From an uncultured Lachnospiraceae bacterium (lineage in GTDB: Bacteria; Bacillota; Clostridia; Lachnospirales; Lachnospiraceae): DNA of 64,000 nt. The DNA is taken from positions 1 through 64,000 of the forward strand of contig CABSEG010000002.1 of assembly GCA_902476645.1 (NCBI GenBank), given 5' to 3'. The position numbers and the translations under genes were made by a program. Position 1 is the first letter of the stretch. Every line of letters begins with the position of its first letter. Shown here piece by piece: positions 15,584 to 23,194 of the stretch. The notes under the pieces were generated by a model. The model had not been told where the DNA came from. It saw only the letters and a program-made list of their open reading frames with translations, and searched no databases.

Positions 15584-15994
15584 CTACCACCGCATGAAAA
15601 AATGCAGAAGACTCCCTGTCAGTTTTCCTGCGGCTATGCAGATAATAATGATACTCATTCCTTTGGTCAGACCAATTCTTCTGGCAAAAATCGGAAAGAT
15701 GTTGACCACCTCCGCCAAAGCCAGGATCCATCCCCCCACGAAGATTCCAAAAAACAGTCCCATCACAGCTACCCCCACCTGTCCAAGAGGGACCTCCAGA
15801 CTGTGAATGGTCAACAGGTTTCCGAATATTGCTCCCAACAGTATCGCATCCTCGTATAAAAGAACATGCTTTCCTGTATGGGTAATGCCAGCATATCTGG
15901 TGATCACCCCCAGCCCCACGATCAGGGCAATCACTCCTCCGGCCACGATAAAACCACTGCTAATCCCCACCACTCCTAACAGTATCTGCTCCAT
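15584..15994 (-). CDS. spoVAB: Stage V sporulation protein AB
   Basis: The 136-residue protein is almost wholly hydrophobic, with about five predicted helices. Segments GISSGFIVAGGVIALIVGLG, RYAGITHTGKHVLLYEDAIL and the late AEVVNIFPIFARRIGL match SpoVAB, a conserved inner-membrane member of the spoVA locus needed for dipicolinate movement into the forespore. The chosen ATG follows GTGGAGGAAGT; an in-frame codon further upstream would overlap spoVAA without a ribosome site. Spacing to spoVAA is ten bases, so translation is likely coupled. Confidence 0.92.
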   Translation of the reverse strand: MEQILLGVVGISSGFIVAGGVIALIVGLGVITRYAGITHTGKHVLLYEDAILLGAIFGNLLTIHSLEVPLGQVGVAVMGLFFGIFVGGWILALAEVVNIFPIFARRIGLTKGMSIIIICIAAGKLTGSLLHFFMRW

Positions 15995-16004
15995 ACTTCC
16001 TCCA

Positions 16005-16628
16005 CTATCCTTTCCTTCCCTTCGCATGTCTCCCGGCCTCAATCAATGCCGTGTCCACCTCATCCTCATAAGCACGCATCTCCACCTCCATAGGCGTGGG
16101 GTCATGGGTCAGCTTCCTGCCTGCGAAATGGTTAAAAAAGATGAGAATGCCCAGCCCCACTCCAATGGAATACATAAGTTCCAAAATCGTAAAGCCGTCG
16201 GAAGTACTCCCTGTCACCTGCTTATATACCTGACCAAACAGCTTTGGCAAATCCACATCGTTATTAAAAGTCATGATGGTAAAAGCCGCGCCAAAAAAGG
16301 CAATCAAACATACGAGTATGGTTTTTGTCCAGCTCGTCCAGACTCCAGGGCTTTTCTTTTTAGGATAGGTAACAATAAAGTCATATTCCCCGATGTTGTT
16401 GACTTCCAGATTGGGATATTCCTTTTGGATCTGGGCAATAATCTCCATCAGAGACATGGCATGGCGTCCCGGTTTTCCGTCTGTAGCTCCTTCTATTTTC
16501 ATAGTACGAAGCTTGTTTTCCACATTCTGATCTGTACAAATCAGTTGCGCAATATCTCCAAGGACCACCCGCTTATCATGTACTTCCACATTCCGGTCGA
16601 TCTTGATATATAAGGTATCGTTGCTCAT
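16005..16628 (-). CDS. spoVAA: Stage V sporulation protein AA
   Basis: The 207-residue protein starts MSNDTLYIKIDRNVEVHDKR, the typical SpoVAA N-terminal soluble domain, continues with ALSLMEIIAQI-like and YPNLEVNNIGEYDFIVTY segments, and has a membrane part with two helices (TKTILVCLIAFFGAAFTIMTF and ILELMYSIGVGLGILIFFNH). It forms part of the SpoVA dipicolinate transport system. The ATG overlaps the stop of a 53-residue small gene in an ATGA arrangement, so translation is coupled; this explains the weak ribosome site. The frame stays open upstream for another 64 codons, but those bases encode the small gene in another frame. Confidence 0.92.
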   Translation of the reverse strand: MSNDTLYIKIDRNVEVHDKRVVLGDIAQLICTDQNVENKLRTMKIEGATDGKPGRHAMSLMEIIAQIQKEYPNLEVNNIGEYDFIVTYPKKKSPGVWTSWTKTILVCLIAFFGAAFTIMTFNNDVDLPKLFGQVYKQVTGSTSDGFTILELMYSIGVGLGILIFFNHFAGRKLTHDPTPMEVEMRAYEDEVDTALIEAGRHAKGRKG

Positions 16629-16786
16629 AGCTTCGCCACTTCCCGAACTGCAGTTGCCCGGCGTACCAAAGTTCCCCGTTTTGCCTGCTGTTGCTCCTTC
16701 ACATAGGCTGTATAAAGCATAAAACCGGTCAGCGCCGCTGCCATCAGAATCAGAATCATACAGGTGGTTATTTTCCTTTTTCGCAT
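16625..16786 (-). CDS. 53-residue single-helix membrane protein between sigF and spoVAA
   Basis: A short frame starts ATG CGA AAA AGG eight bases after GGGAGG and ends in an ATGA overlap with spoVAA. The product (MRKRKITTCMILILMAAALT at its start) has a basic head, one hydrophobic helix (about residues 8-26) and a charged cytoplasmic or lumenal tail rich in Gln, Lys and Arg that ends REVAKL. The ribosome site, coupling and position inside the sporulation operon all support a real gene. I do not recognise a family; it could be a small partner of SpoVA or of forespore signalling, expressed with sigF. In an overlapping frame the same bases read as a spurious N-terminal extension of SpoVAA. Confidence 0.72.
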   Translation of the reverse strand: MRKRKITTCMILILMAAALTGFMLYTAYVKEQQQAKRGTLVRRATAVREVAKL

Positions 16787-16867
16787 TTGCACTGCCTCCC
16801 ATTCTTCTGTTTTTCCTCATTGATACGGTACTAGTATCCTGTTTTTTTTCAAAAATATACGGGGAAG

Positions 16868-17584
16868 CTATGAAAACCTCCCCCGCAGCTTCTGCAATAT
16901 TTTTTTTTCAAAACGGGATACCTGCACTTGGGTCATCCCCATCACGGCGGCCACCTGCACCTGGGTTTTATCTTCAAAGTAGCGAAGCCGAATCAGGGTA
17001 CGTTCGTCGTTTCCAAGCTTTCCTAAAAGCTCATCCAGGACAATATGATCCAAAAGGGCCTCATTGGGATTTGCCTCCCACTCCAGCTTATCGATCAGGC
17101 TGATGGCGTTTCCATTTCCCTGATAGATGGTTTTATAGAGGGATTCCACCTCTGCGGAGGACTCCATAGCCAATACAATATCCTCTCTGGCTGCTCCAAT
17201 TTCCTTTGAAATTTCTTCCAGGGTTGCCTCCCTTCCGTGTTTTTTTTCCAAAGCCTCCTTTGCCATATAGGCTTTGGCAGCAGTCTCTTTTAAGGTTCTG
17301 CTGACCTTGATCATCCCGTCATCTCTCAAAAAACGTTTGATTTCTCCCGCGATCATGGGAACCGCATAGGTGGAAAACTTTACCTCAAATCCCAGATCAA
17401 ATTTATCAATGGCCTTTAGCAGCCCGATACAGCCAATCTGCACCAGATCCTCCACATCGTAGCCCCTGCCGGCAAATCTCTTTACCGTGGAGTAGACCAG
17501 CCCCATGTTTTCTTCTACCAGTGTTTCTCTTGCCTGCTTATCCCCCTTGTGCGACATCTCCAGTAATGTCAGGGTACGATCCAT
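16868..17584 (-). CDS. sigF: RNA polymerase sigma-F factor (forespore)
   Basis: The 238-residue sigma-70 family factor has region 2 (ENMGLVYSTVKRFAGRGYDVEDL, QIGCIGLLKAIDKFDLGFEV, FSTYAVPMIAGEIKRFLRDD), region 3 (VSRTLKETAAKAYMAKEALE) and region 4 with a helix-turn-helix (KTQVQVAAVMGMTQVQVSRF). The gene order spoIIAA-spoIIAB-sigF identifies it as sigma-F, the first compartment-specific sporulation factor, held inactive by SpoIIAB. The ATG follows GAAAGGAAGGCT, eleven bases after spoIIAB. Length is a little shorter than in Bacillus (about 255), as usual in Clostridia. Confidence 0.97.
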   Translation of the reverse strand: MDRTLTLLEMSHKGDKQARETLVEENMGLVYSTVKRFAGRGYDVEDLVQIGCIGLLKAIDKFDLGFEVKFSTYAVPMIAGEIKRFLRDDGMIKVSRTLKETAAKAYMAKEALEKKHGREATLEEISKEIGAAREDIVLAMESSAEVESLYKTIYQGNGNAISLIDKLEWEANPNEALLDHIVLDELLGKLGNDERTLIRLRYFEDKTQVQVAAVMGMTQVQVSRFEKKILQKLRGRFS

Positions 17585-17594
17585 AGCCTTCCTT

Positions 17595-18041
17595 TCACTG
17601 CTCGAATTTATTGGTGGTCTTTCCGATCTCCTTTTTCATAGATACTACAGTTCCCTTGCCCGGCTCAGATTCCACCTTTACTTCATCCATAAACGCTTCC
17701 ATAAACGCGAATCCCATGCCCGAGCGTTCCGTCTCCGGTTTTGTGGTAAACAAAGGCTCCATGGCCTTTTCAATATCCTCAATCCCGCATCCGTAGTCCA
17801 TGACTTCCATAAAAAGCGTTTGCCCTTCAATTCTGCACTGTACCGTAATCTTTTCTATCCTGCCCTCATAGGCGTGCACCACCGAATTGGTCACCGCCTC
17901 CGATAAAGCTGTCTTTACGTCCGCCACTTCCTCCAATGTGGGATTCAGCTGTGTCATAAACGCCGCCACGGACACCCTGGCGAACCCCTCATTGCAGGAT
18001 CTGCTGTCAAACTCCAGTTTCATTTCATTCGCATTGCTCAT
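17595..18041 (-). CDS. spoIIAB: Anti-sigma-F factor SpoIIAB (GHKL serine kinase)
   Basis: The 148-residue protein binds sigma-F and phosphorylates SpoIIAA. GHKL ATPase boxes are visible: N box EAVTNSVVHAYEG (about residues 48-60), G1 box DYGCGIEDIEKA (about 81-92) and the ATP lid/G2 SGMGFAFMEAFMDEVKVES (about 107-125). The ribosome site AAAGGGGGAG precedes the ATG, and the gene is 12 bases after spoIIAA. Length and motifs fit Bacillus and Clostridium SpoIIAB. Confidence 0.97.
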   Translation of the reverse strand: MSNANEMKLEFDSRSCNEGFARVSVAAFMTQLNPTLEEVADVKTALSEAVTNSVVHAYEGRIEKITVQCRIEGQTLFMEVMDYGCGIEDIEKAMEPLFTTKPETERSGMGFAFMEAFMDEVKVESEPGKGTVVSMKKEIGKTTNKFEQ

Positions 18042-18053
18042 AATGCTCCCCCT

Positions 18054-18389
18054 TTAATATAGTTTTGACTGCTGCGGCAGCCCCTCGTAGATGTCAATCA
18101 CTTTGTAGACGCCTGACAGTGTAAGTATTCTTCGGATCTGTTCATTGGCCCGGATCGCGATCACAGTTCCCCCGGTAAACCGAATGTTTTTATACCGACC
18201 CATAATCATGCCAATCCCTGAACTGTCCATAAAGTTTGTCTTGCCAAAATCAAAAGTAATGCTGCGTATGTTATGATTTTGAAGAATCTGATCCGCCCCG
18301 CTTTTAATCTGCTGTGCATTGTGGTGATCTAATTCCGCAGGCACCACAATGGTCAGGTTCGTTCCAGAAATTTTAAAATAGCTCTCCAT
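18054..18389 (-). CDS. spoIIAA: Anti-anti-sigma-F factor SpoIIAA
   Basis: The 111-residue STAS-domain protein releases sigma-F from SpoIIAB when dephosphorylated by SpoIIE. The phosphorylation segment FMDSSGIGMIMGRYK is intact; the second serine (residue 57) corresponds to Ser58 of Bacillus. The ATG with GAAAGGGGA before it gives the usual family length; an in-frame ATG 16 codons upstream would add a basic extension untypical of the family. The leader to the upstream hairpin is about 90 bases, but I could not find a convincing sigma-H promoter in it. Confidence 0.96.
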   Translation of the reverse strand: MESYFKISGTNLTIVVPAELDHHNAQQIKSGADQILQNHNIRSITFDFGKTNFMDSSGIGMIMGRYKNIRFTGGTVIAIRANEQIRRILTLSGVYKVIDIYEGLPQQSKLY

Positions 18390-18481
18390 GCATGCAATCC
18401 CCTTTCTCCCCTTTTTTCTTTCCGCCTTACCCTCCAATCCGCCGTCCCGCTCTTTTTCCAGGTTCCATCAAAGATGCCAAA

Positions 18482-18509
18482 GGGGACGCACGCTTTTGCA
18501 TGCGTCCCC
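18482..18509 (-). terminator. Terminator-like hairpin between the TPR gene and the spoIIA operon
   Basis: A 12-bp stem of GGGGACGCATGC with GCGTGCGTCCCC and a four-base AAAA loop (minus strand, one mismatch) is followed by TTTGGCATCTTTG. The U-tract is weak. It lies about 50 bases after the TPR gene stop and so probably ends the folC unit before the sporulation genes. Confidence 0.7.
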
Positions 18510-18561
18510 TGTTTGGAGGTTTCTCGGTGGTATCTTCTTCGCAATTCCTATTGTAACATAT

Positions 18562-20157
18562 TTACTGAGCTGTACGCCCCTGATCGGTTCCATTACCGGG
18601 GGAAGACAGAGTCCTGTCCACCCCTGGAGCGGTCGTCTGATCCGGGGAGCCAGTTCCCCCTTCTGTCTGAGTGGTCCCATTTCCCTGGCCGTCTCCCGTT
18701 TCGCTCTCTTCTGTCTCCTGTTCATCTCCAGTCTCACTCTCATTTGTCTCCAAAGATGTTCTGTCTCCTGTCTCCTCCTCCGTAATATATCCCTGCACTG
18801 CGGCTGCCTGTGCCGGAAATTTCTGAACAATTTCCCGGAAGATCTCATTGGACTTCCCAGTATCCCCCTGTCTATAATAGGAAAATCCCAGATACAGCAT
18901 GGCCTCATAATCATCCTCTTTCGCATCCAGCGCCTTTAAATAATTTTCTATAGCCGTATCATAATCCCCCTGCAAATAAGCTGTGTCCGCAACTCCCCGG
19001 GCTGCCTGGTAAACTGCGTCACCCACAGCCTCGCTTAACGCGTCGTATAACTCCTTTCCTGCCCCGGTCATCGTGTCCTGATCTATAGATGCCAGAGACT
19101 CGGCAACTCCAGTCTGGTCCCCGTCCAAATACAGCTTAGCCGCCTTCAAAATCTCATCGTAAGACTCGGCCTTCCGGTCCGCCTCATCCATCGTATCCTC
19201 TGCTTCCTGCACCTTGGCCTGATAGCCCTCAATCTCTTCCTGCAGCCCCTGAACTCTGGCCGCCTCCGCAGCCATCTTGGAATTAGCGGCCGTTACCTGC
19301 TGATTCGCGCTCTCATGAATACTTTGCTTAGTTCCGGGCACAATCAGGAAATAGACGATAGCCCCTCCTAAAATCAACCCCAGAAGGATATTCAAAAAGG
19401 TGGCCACAGTAGAGCTGTCCCGAAAGGTCGTGGGCTGAATGATCATTTCGTTGCCGTTCATGTAGGTCATCGTTCCGGTCAGCTTGTTTACCTTTTCTTT
19501 TGCATACCTTTTTTTTCGCTTAACATCCAGACTGGTACTGATTCCCGTGGCATTCTCCACTTCCTTCAGATAGCGCAGCGTTGTGGTATTGGTGGTGTCG
19601 ATATAGGCTGCTTTTCTCAGAAGCTTTCTGGCCTTCTCGTATTCCTGCTGCTTTAAGTACAGCAAAGAGAGAAGATGGTAGGCTTTGATAAACTTGGGAT
19701 TTTGCGCCAGTACCTTCTTGAGCTGGATCACCGCCATATCGTCATTATCCTGTCGGCAGTAGATCAAAGCCTGGTTATACTTGCGTATGGTTTGGTTAAT
19801 GGTATCCAGTTTGTTCTTATTGGACTGAAGCTGTTCAATATAAAAATCCGCCGCATTCTGAGGCACATTCATATTTTTACTAATGACCCACTCACTCAGG
19901 GCGGATACCACCTCTCCCGTCTCAAAATAGACCAAGCCCAGCAGGTTTCTGGCATCCACATTTTCCTTGTTAAACTTCAGACTTCGCTTCAGGCACACAA
20001 TAGCCCCTGACAAATCCCGCACCGTGGCTTTCTCCAGCCCTTCGTTGTAAAGAAGATTGGAAATACGGCCGATGCGCTTTTGCAGCGTAATATCAGCGCC
20101 GCACCCGGTACAGTAGTCAATACCTGCCAGCGGCGTACCGCAATAAATACAATTCAT
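18562..20157 (-). CDS. Zinc-ribbon / TPR membrane protein
   Basis: The 531-residue protein starts with a zinc ribbon with two CxxC knuckles (MNCIYCGTPLAGIDYCTGCG). Cytoplasmic TPR repeats follow at about 30-200 (NVDARNLLGLVYFETGEVVS, FIKAYHLLSLLYLKQQEYEK). A single membrane helix (FLNILLGLILGGAIVYFLIV) lies near residue 250, then a coiled coil (about 270-330). Outside the membrane come further TPRs (DYDTAIENYLKALDAKEDDY, EAMLYLGFSYYRQGDTGKSN) and a 70-residue Glu/Thr/Gly tail ending GNGTDQGRTAQ. The layout suggests a membrane-spanning scaffold that could link a cytoplasmic partner to an envelope one. It lies nine bases after a small gene in the folC operon. The function is unknown. Confidence 0.8.
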   Translation of the reverse strand: MNCIYCGTPLAGIDYCTGCGADITLQKRIGRISNLLYNEGLEKATVRDLSGAIVCLKRSLKFNKENVDARNLLGLVYFETGEVVSALSEWVISKNMNVPQNAADFYIEQLQSNKNKLDTINQTIRKYNQALIYCRQDNDDMAVIQLKKVLAQNPKFIKAYHLLSLLYLKQQEYEKARKLLRKAAYIDTTNTTTLRYLKEVENATGISTSLDVKRKKRYAKEKVNKLTGTMTYMNGNEMIIQPTTFRDSSTVATFLNILLGLILGGAIVYFLIVPGTKQSIHESANQQVTAANSKMAAEAARVQGLQEEIEGYQAKVQEAEDTMDEADRKAESYDEILKAAKLYLDGDQTGVAESLASIDQDTMTGAGKELYDALSEAVGDAVYQAARGVADTAYLQGDYDTAIENYLKALDAKEDDYEAMLYLGFSYYRQGDTGKSNEIFREIVQKFPAQAAAVQGYITEEETGDRTSLETNESETGDEQETEESETGDGQGNGTTQTEGGTGSPDQTTAPGVDRTLSSPGNGTDQGRTAQ

Positions 20158-20166
20158 AGTAACCCC

Positions 20167-20313
20167 TTATCTTTTCTTGTTCTTTTCTTCCTGTATCAGT
20201 TCTTTCAAAATATCGGTAATGTCCGTCAAATCTCTGGTGTAAATGGCATCCTCCGCCTCGTTCACATCCAGACACGGATGAAATTTTTTCAGCTCTTCTT
20301 CGTAATTAATCAT
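20167..20313 (-). CDS. 48-residue acidic small protein between folC and the TPR gene
   Basis: The ATG directly abuts the folC stop (TAAATG) and is preceded by GGAGGAGAG lying within the folC end, so translation is coupled. The product starts MINYEEELKKFHPCLDVNEA, continues with AEDAIYTRDLTDITDILKEL and ends in a lysine-rich tail; it is predicted soluble and helical with one cysteine. Its stop is nine bases before the TPR gene start. The ribosome site and tight packing support a real gene. I do not recognise a family. Confidence 0.72.
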   Translation of the reverse strand: MINYEEELKKFHPCLDVNEAEDAIYTRDLTDITDILKELIQEEKNKKR

Positions 20314-21603
20314 TTATCTCTCCTCCAGTATACGCTTGATCTCTCCCACCAGATAAAGGGAGCCAACGCAGAATAATGTCCCGTTCTCCTTTTCCTTTCT
20401 GGCTTCTTCAAAGGCTAAAGAAACCTCTGGGATCGCCTGAACGGGAGCCTTTGTGTATCTTTGAAAAATCTCTGCCAGCTTCCCAGCGGATACCTTTCGA
20501 TCCTGGCCCACCTCCGTAACGACTATGGACCGAAGCTGGATGCCAGTACAGATACTCTCAATCATGGTTTCGTAATTTTTCTCCAAAACTGCCGAAAATA
20601 ACAGCACCACAGGTCCTTCCTCTTCTGCCCGACTGGCGGTCCTGATAAATTCCTCCACTCCCGCCGCATTGTGGGCCCCATCCAAAATGATCCCTGGCAG
20701 AACGGTCTCCATTCTTCCCTGCCACCTGGTCCTTTTGACTGCCTGAATGCGTTTTTCCACGGGGATCTCCCTTTCTGTATCCATCACATCCACCGCCATC
20801 AAAGCCAGTGTTCCGTTGACAGCCTGATAGATGGCAGGGAAGGGAACCTTTACCAGCTCATGATGATAGGATCCCCAATTCAGGGAAAACATTAAAGAAT
20901 CTCTTCCTGTCTCCAGAATCTGATAGCTTTCCTGATAAAGGGGATACAAGGGCGCGGACAACTCCCTGGCCCTTTTCTGAATCACCTTCTCTGCTTCCCG
21001 ATTTCTGCCGTCATAGATCACCGGAACACCTGGTTTGATGATTCCCGCTTTTTCCCAGGCAATCTTCTCTATGGTATCCCCCAGGATTTCCGTGTGATCC
21101 AGACTGATGGAGGTAAGCACCACGGCCAGGGGATGCTCCACCATATTTGTGGCATCCAGTCTTCCTCCGAGTCCGGTCTCCAACACCGCATACTCTATCT
21201 TCGCATTGCGAAAGGCCACCATAGCTGTGGCAAACAGCAATTCGAAATAAGTGGGATGAGCAAACCCGTCTTTTGTCATTGCCTCTATGGCACCGTGAAC
21301 CTCCCGGTAGGCATCCAAAAACGCCGAATCCGAGATCGGTACATTGTTGATTTGAAACCGCTCATTAATCTTTACCAGGTGAGGGGAGGTAAACAAGCCC
21401 ACGTTTTTCCCCGCCTGCTCCAGGATCTCTGAGAGAAACGCACAGACGGAACCCTTCCCGTTGGTGCCGGCCACATGGATGATCTTCATCCCCCGTTCCG
21501 GTCTGCCCAGGCGTTCCATCAGCTCCACTGTATTTTCAATCTTATTCTTTTTCGTAAATTTGGGAACACTGAAAATGTATTCCACTGCTTCCTCGTAGTT
21601 CAA
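20314..21603 (-). CDS. folC: Folylpolyglutamate synthase / dihydrofolate synthase
   Basis: The Mur-ligase family enzyme adds glutamates to folates and joins dihydropteroate to glutamate. The P-loop IIHVAGTNGKGSVCAFL lies near residue 45, followed by GLFTSPHLVKINERFQ, GLGGRLDATNMVEHPL and SLDHTEILGDTIEKIAWEKA; the C-terminal domain has ILDGAHNAAGVEEF. I prefer a TTG start (MNYEEAVEYIF, the usual family opening) with GCGGTGA five bases upstream; a GTG three codons earlier is the alternative. It is the first gene of an operon with two downstream genes and has its own promoter. Confidence 0.93.
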   Translation of the reverse strand: MNYEEAVEYIFSVPKFTKKNKIENTVELMERLGRPERGMKIIHVAGTNGKGSVCAFLSEILEQAGKNVGLFTSPHLVKINERFQINNVPISDSAFLDAYREVHGAIEAMTKDGFAHPTYFELLFATAMVAFRNAKIEYAVLETGLGGRLDATNMVEHPLAVVLTSISLDHTEILGDTIEKIAWEKAGIIKPGVPVIYDGRNREAEKVIQKRARELSAPLYPLYQESYQILETGRDSLMFSLNWGSYHHELVKVPFPAIYQAVNGTLALMAVDVMDTEREIPVEKRIQAVKRTRWQGRMETVLPGIILDGAHNAAGVEEFIRTASRAEEEGPVVLLFSAVLEKNYETMIESICTGIQLRSIVVTEVGQDRKVSAGKLAEIFQRYTKAPVQAIPEVSLAFEEARKEKENGTLFCVGSLYLVGEIKRILEER

Positions 21604-21646
21604 TTCTGTCACCGCTTTGCTTTTGTTTTCTGTTTCGAACAGTTAC

Positions 21647-21674
21647 ATTATAATATAGTGCCCGCAATATGCAA
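21647..21674 (-). promoter_or_regulatory. folC: Sigma-A promoter for the folC operon
   Basis: A perfect TATAAT on the minus strand is preceded, 16 bases upstream, by TTGCAT. It lies about 40 bases before the folC start. Confidence 0.6.
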
Positions 21675-21720
21675 GTAAATTTTTTCGCAATATCTTCCAA
21701 AATCCGTGTAAGAACAAGAC

Positions 21721-21746
21721 GGGACAGTGTTCATGAACACTGTCCC
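21721..21746 (-). terminator. 26-base perfect palindrome after the amino-acid ABC transporter operon
   Basis: GGGACAGTGTTCA joined to its exact reverse complement forms a 13-bp arm palindrome with no spacer. It lies just after the ATPase gene stop on the minus strand and is followed by GTCTTGTTCTT, a poor U-tract. It most likely forms the transcript-end hairpin; its perfect symmetry would also suit a dimeric DNA-binding protein. Confidence 0.6.
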
Positions 21747-21754
21747 CACACTTA

Positions 21755-22510
21755 TCACAGCACTTTGCTTAGGAAACTCTTTAACCGGTCTGTCTGCGGA
21801 TGCTCGAAAAACTCCTTGGGAGGATTCTGCTCCACAATCTTTCCTTCTGCCATAAAGATGACCCGATCTGCCACCTCTCTGGCAAAGCCCATCTCATGGG
21901 TAACCACCACCATGGTCATATGCTCCTTGGCCAGTTCCCCCATCACTCTTAATACTTCTCCCACCATCTCCGGATCCAGCGCCGAGGTGGGCTCATCAAA
22001 AAGCATCACTTCCGGATTCATACAGAGCGCCCTGACTATGGCAATCCTCTGCTTCTGTCCACCGGATAGCTGATTGGGATAGGCCATAGCCCGGTCTGCC
22101 AACCCTACCCGCTCCAGGAGCTCCATGGCCTGTTTCTCCGCATCCTCCTTGCTCCTCTTTTGAAGCTTCATAGGCGCAAGGGTCATATTTTTCAGGACTG
22201 TCATATGGGGAAACAGGTTAAAATGCTGAAAAACCATTCCCATTTTCTGTCGATGTCTGTTTATGTCCGTCTTGGCATCCATCAAGTCTGCGCCGTCAAA
22301 AATAATCCGGCCGGAGGTGGGATCCTCCAGGCGGTTTAAGCAGCGCAAAAACGTACTCTTTCCTGAACCCGAGGGGCCTACGACAAAGACCACTTCCCCT
22401 CTTTTGATGTCCGTGGTGACTCCGTTTAAGGCGTGAACAGTGCCCTTGTCAAAGGATTTCTTTAAATCCTGCACCTGAATCAGCACTCTGCTTTCCGTCT
22501 TATCGCTCAC
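21755..22510 (-). CDS. Polar amino-acid ABC transporter, ATP-binding protein
   Basis: The 251-residue ATPase has Walker A GPSGSGKST (about residues 42-50), Q-loop HFNLFPHMTVLKN, signature LSGGQKQRIAIVRAL and Walker B VMLFDEPTSALDPE, and the AotP/GlnQ-type ending. It energises uptake of a polar amino acid together with the next two upstream genes. The start is a GTG that overlaps the permease end by 11 bases, with AGGAGG upstream. The substrate is probably polar (Gln, Cys, His or Arg type), not resolvable from sequence. Confidence 0.95.
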   Translation of the reverse strand: MSDKTESRVLIQVQDLKKSFDKGTVHALNGVTTDIKRGEVVFVVGPSGSGKSTFLRCLNRLEDPTSGRIIFDGADLMDAKTDINRHRQKMGMVFQHFNLFPHMTVLKNMTLAPMKLQKRSKEDAEKQAMELLERVGLADRAMAYPNQLSGGQKQRIAIVRALCMNPEVMLFDEPTSALDPEMVGEVLRVMGELAKEHMTMVVVTHEMGFAREVADRVIFMAEGKIVEQNPPKEFFEHPQTDRLKSFLSKVL

Positions 22511-23180
22511 TGTTTCGCAGCCTCCTCTCCAACAACTGTACCAGTTTTGTAAATATCATAACCAGAACCAGATAAATAATGGCCACCGCAAACAGGGGCA
22601 GCATAGCCTCAAAGGTTCTGCTTCGGATAATGTCTCCTCCTTTGGTTAAATCTTCCAGGGCTATGTAACCCGCCACAGAGGTCTCCTTTAAGAGTACGAT
22701 AAACTCGTTTGCCAGAGACGGCAGTACATTCCGAAACACCTGGGGGAGAATAATGTAGCGCATGGTCTGCACATAACTAAAACCAAGGCTTCTGCCCGCT
22801 TCCATCTGCCCATTGTCAATAGACTCAATACCGCCCCGGATGATCTCTGCCACGTAGGCTCCGGAATTGATACCAAAGGCCAAGATTGCCACCAAAGTCT
22901 TGCTGATATTTACAGAGGAAAAGACTACATAATAGATAATCATCAGTTGCAATACCACCGGTGTTCCCCGAATCACGGTCAGATACACATTGCAAATGAA
23001 ATTAAGAATCTTCAGCTTTTTCGTCTTATTATAGGTAGCGCGAATGACGGCCACCAGAAATCCCAGCACGATCCCAATCAGAACGGCAAACAACGTTACC
23101 GTCAGTGTGGTCTTCAGACCGTTCACCAGGTACATGTAGCGGTCATCCTCAATAAAATTCTGATAAAGCTTCTCTGCCAT
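22500..23180 (-). CDS. Polar amino-acid ABC transporter, permease
   Basis: The 226-residue HisM-type inner-membrane permease shows hydrophobic segments GLKTTLTVTLFAVLIGIVLG, RGTPVVLQLMIIYYVVF, and the conserved cytoplasmic EAA loop EAGRSLGFSYVQTMRYIILPQ that docks on the ATPase. Length is typical. It lies 15 bases after the binding-protein gene and overlaps the ATPase gene. Confidence 0.95.
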   Translation of the reverse strand: MAEKLYQNFIEDDRYMYLVNGLKTTLTVTLFAVLIGIVLGFLVAVIRATYNKTKKLKILNFICNVYLTVIRGTPVVLQLMIIYYVVFSSVNISKTLVAILAFGINSGAYVAEIIRGGIESIDNGQMEAGRSLGFSYVQTMRYIILPQVFRNVLPSLANEFIVLLKETSVAGYIALEDLTKGGDIIRSRTFEAMLPLFAVAIIYLVLVMIFTKLVQLLERRLRNSER

Positions 23181-23194
23181 AGTCCTTCATCCTT

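Noticed and set aside
16629..16820. 64-residue N-terminal extension of SpoVAA
   Set aside because: It is low in conserved sense and the same bases encode the 53-residue membrane protein in another frame; family SpoVAA proteins start at the internal ATG.
18390..18481. Sigma-H promoter ahead of spoIIAA
   Set aside because: I expected one from Bacillus and Clostridium, but no match to the sigma-H consensus was convincing here.
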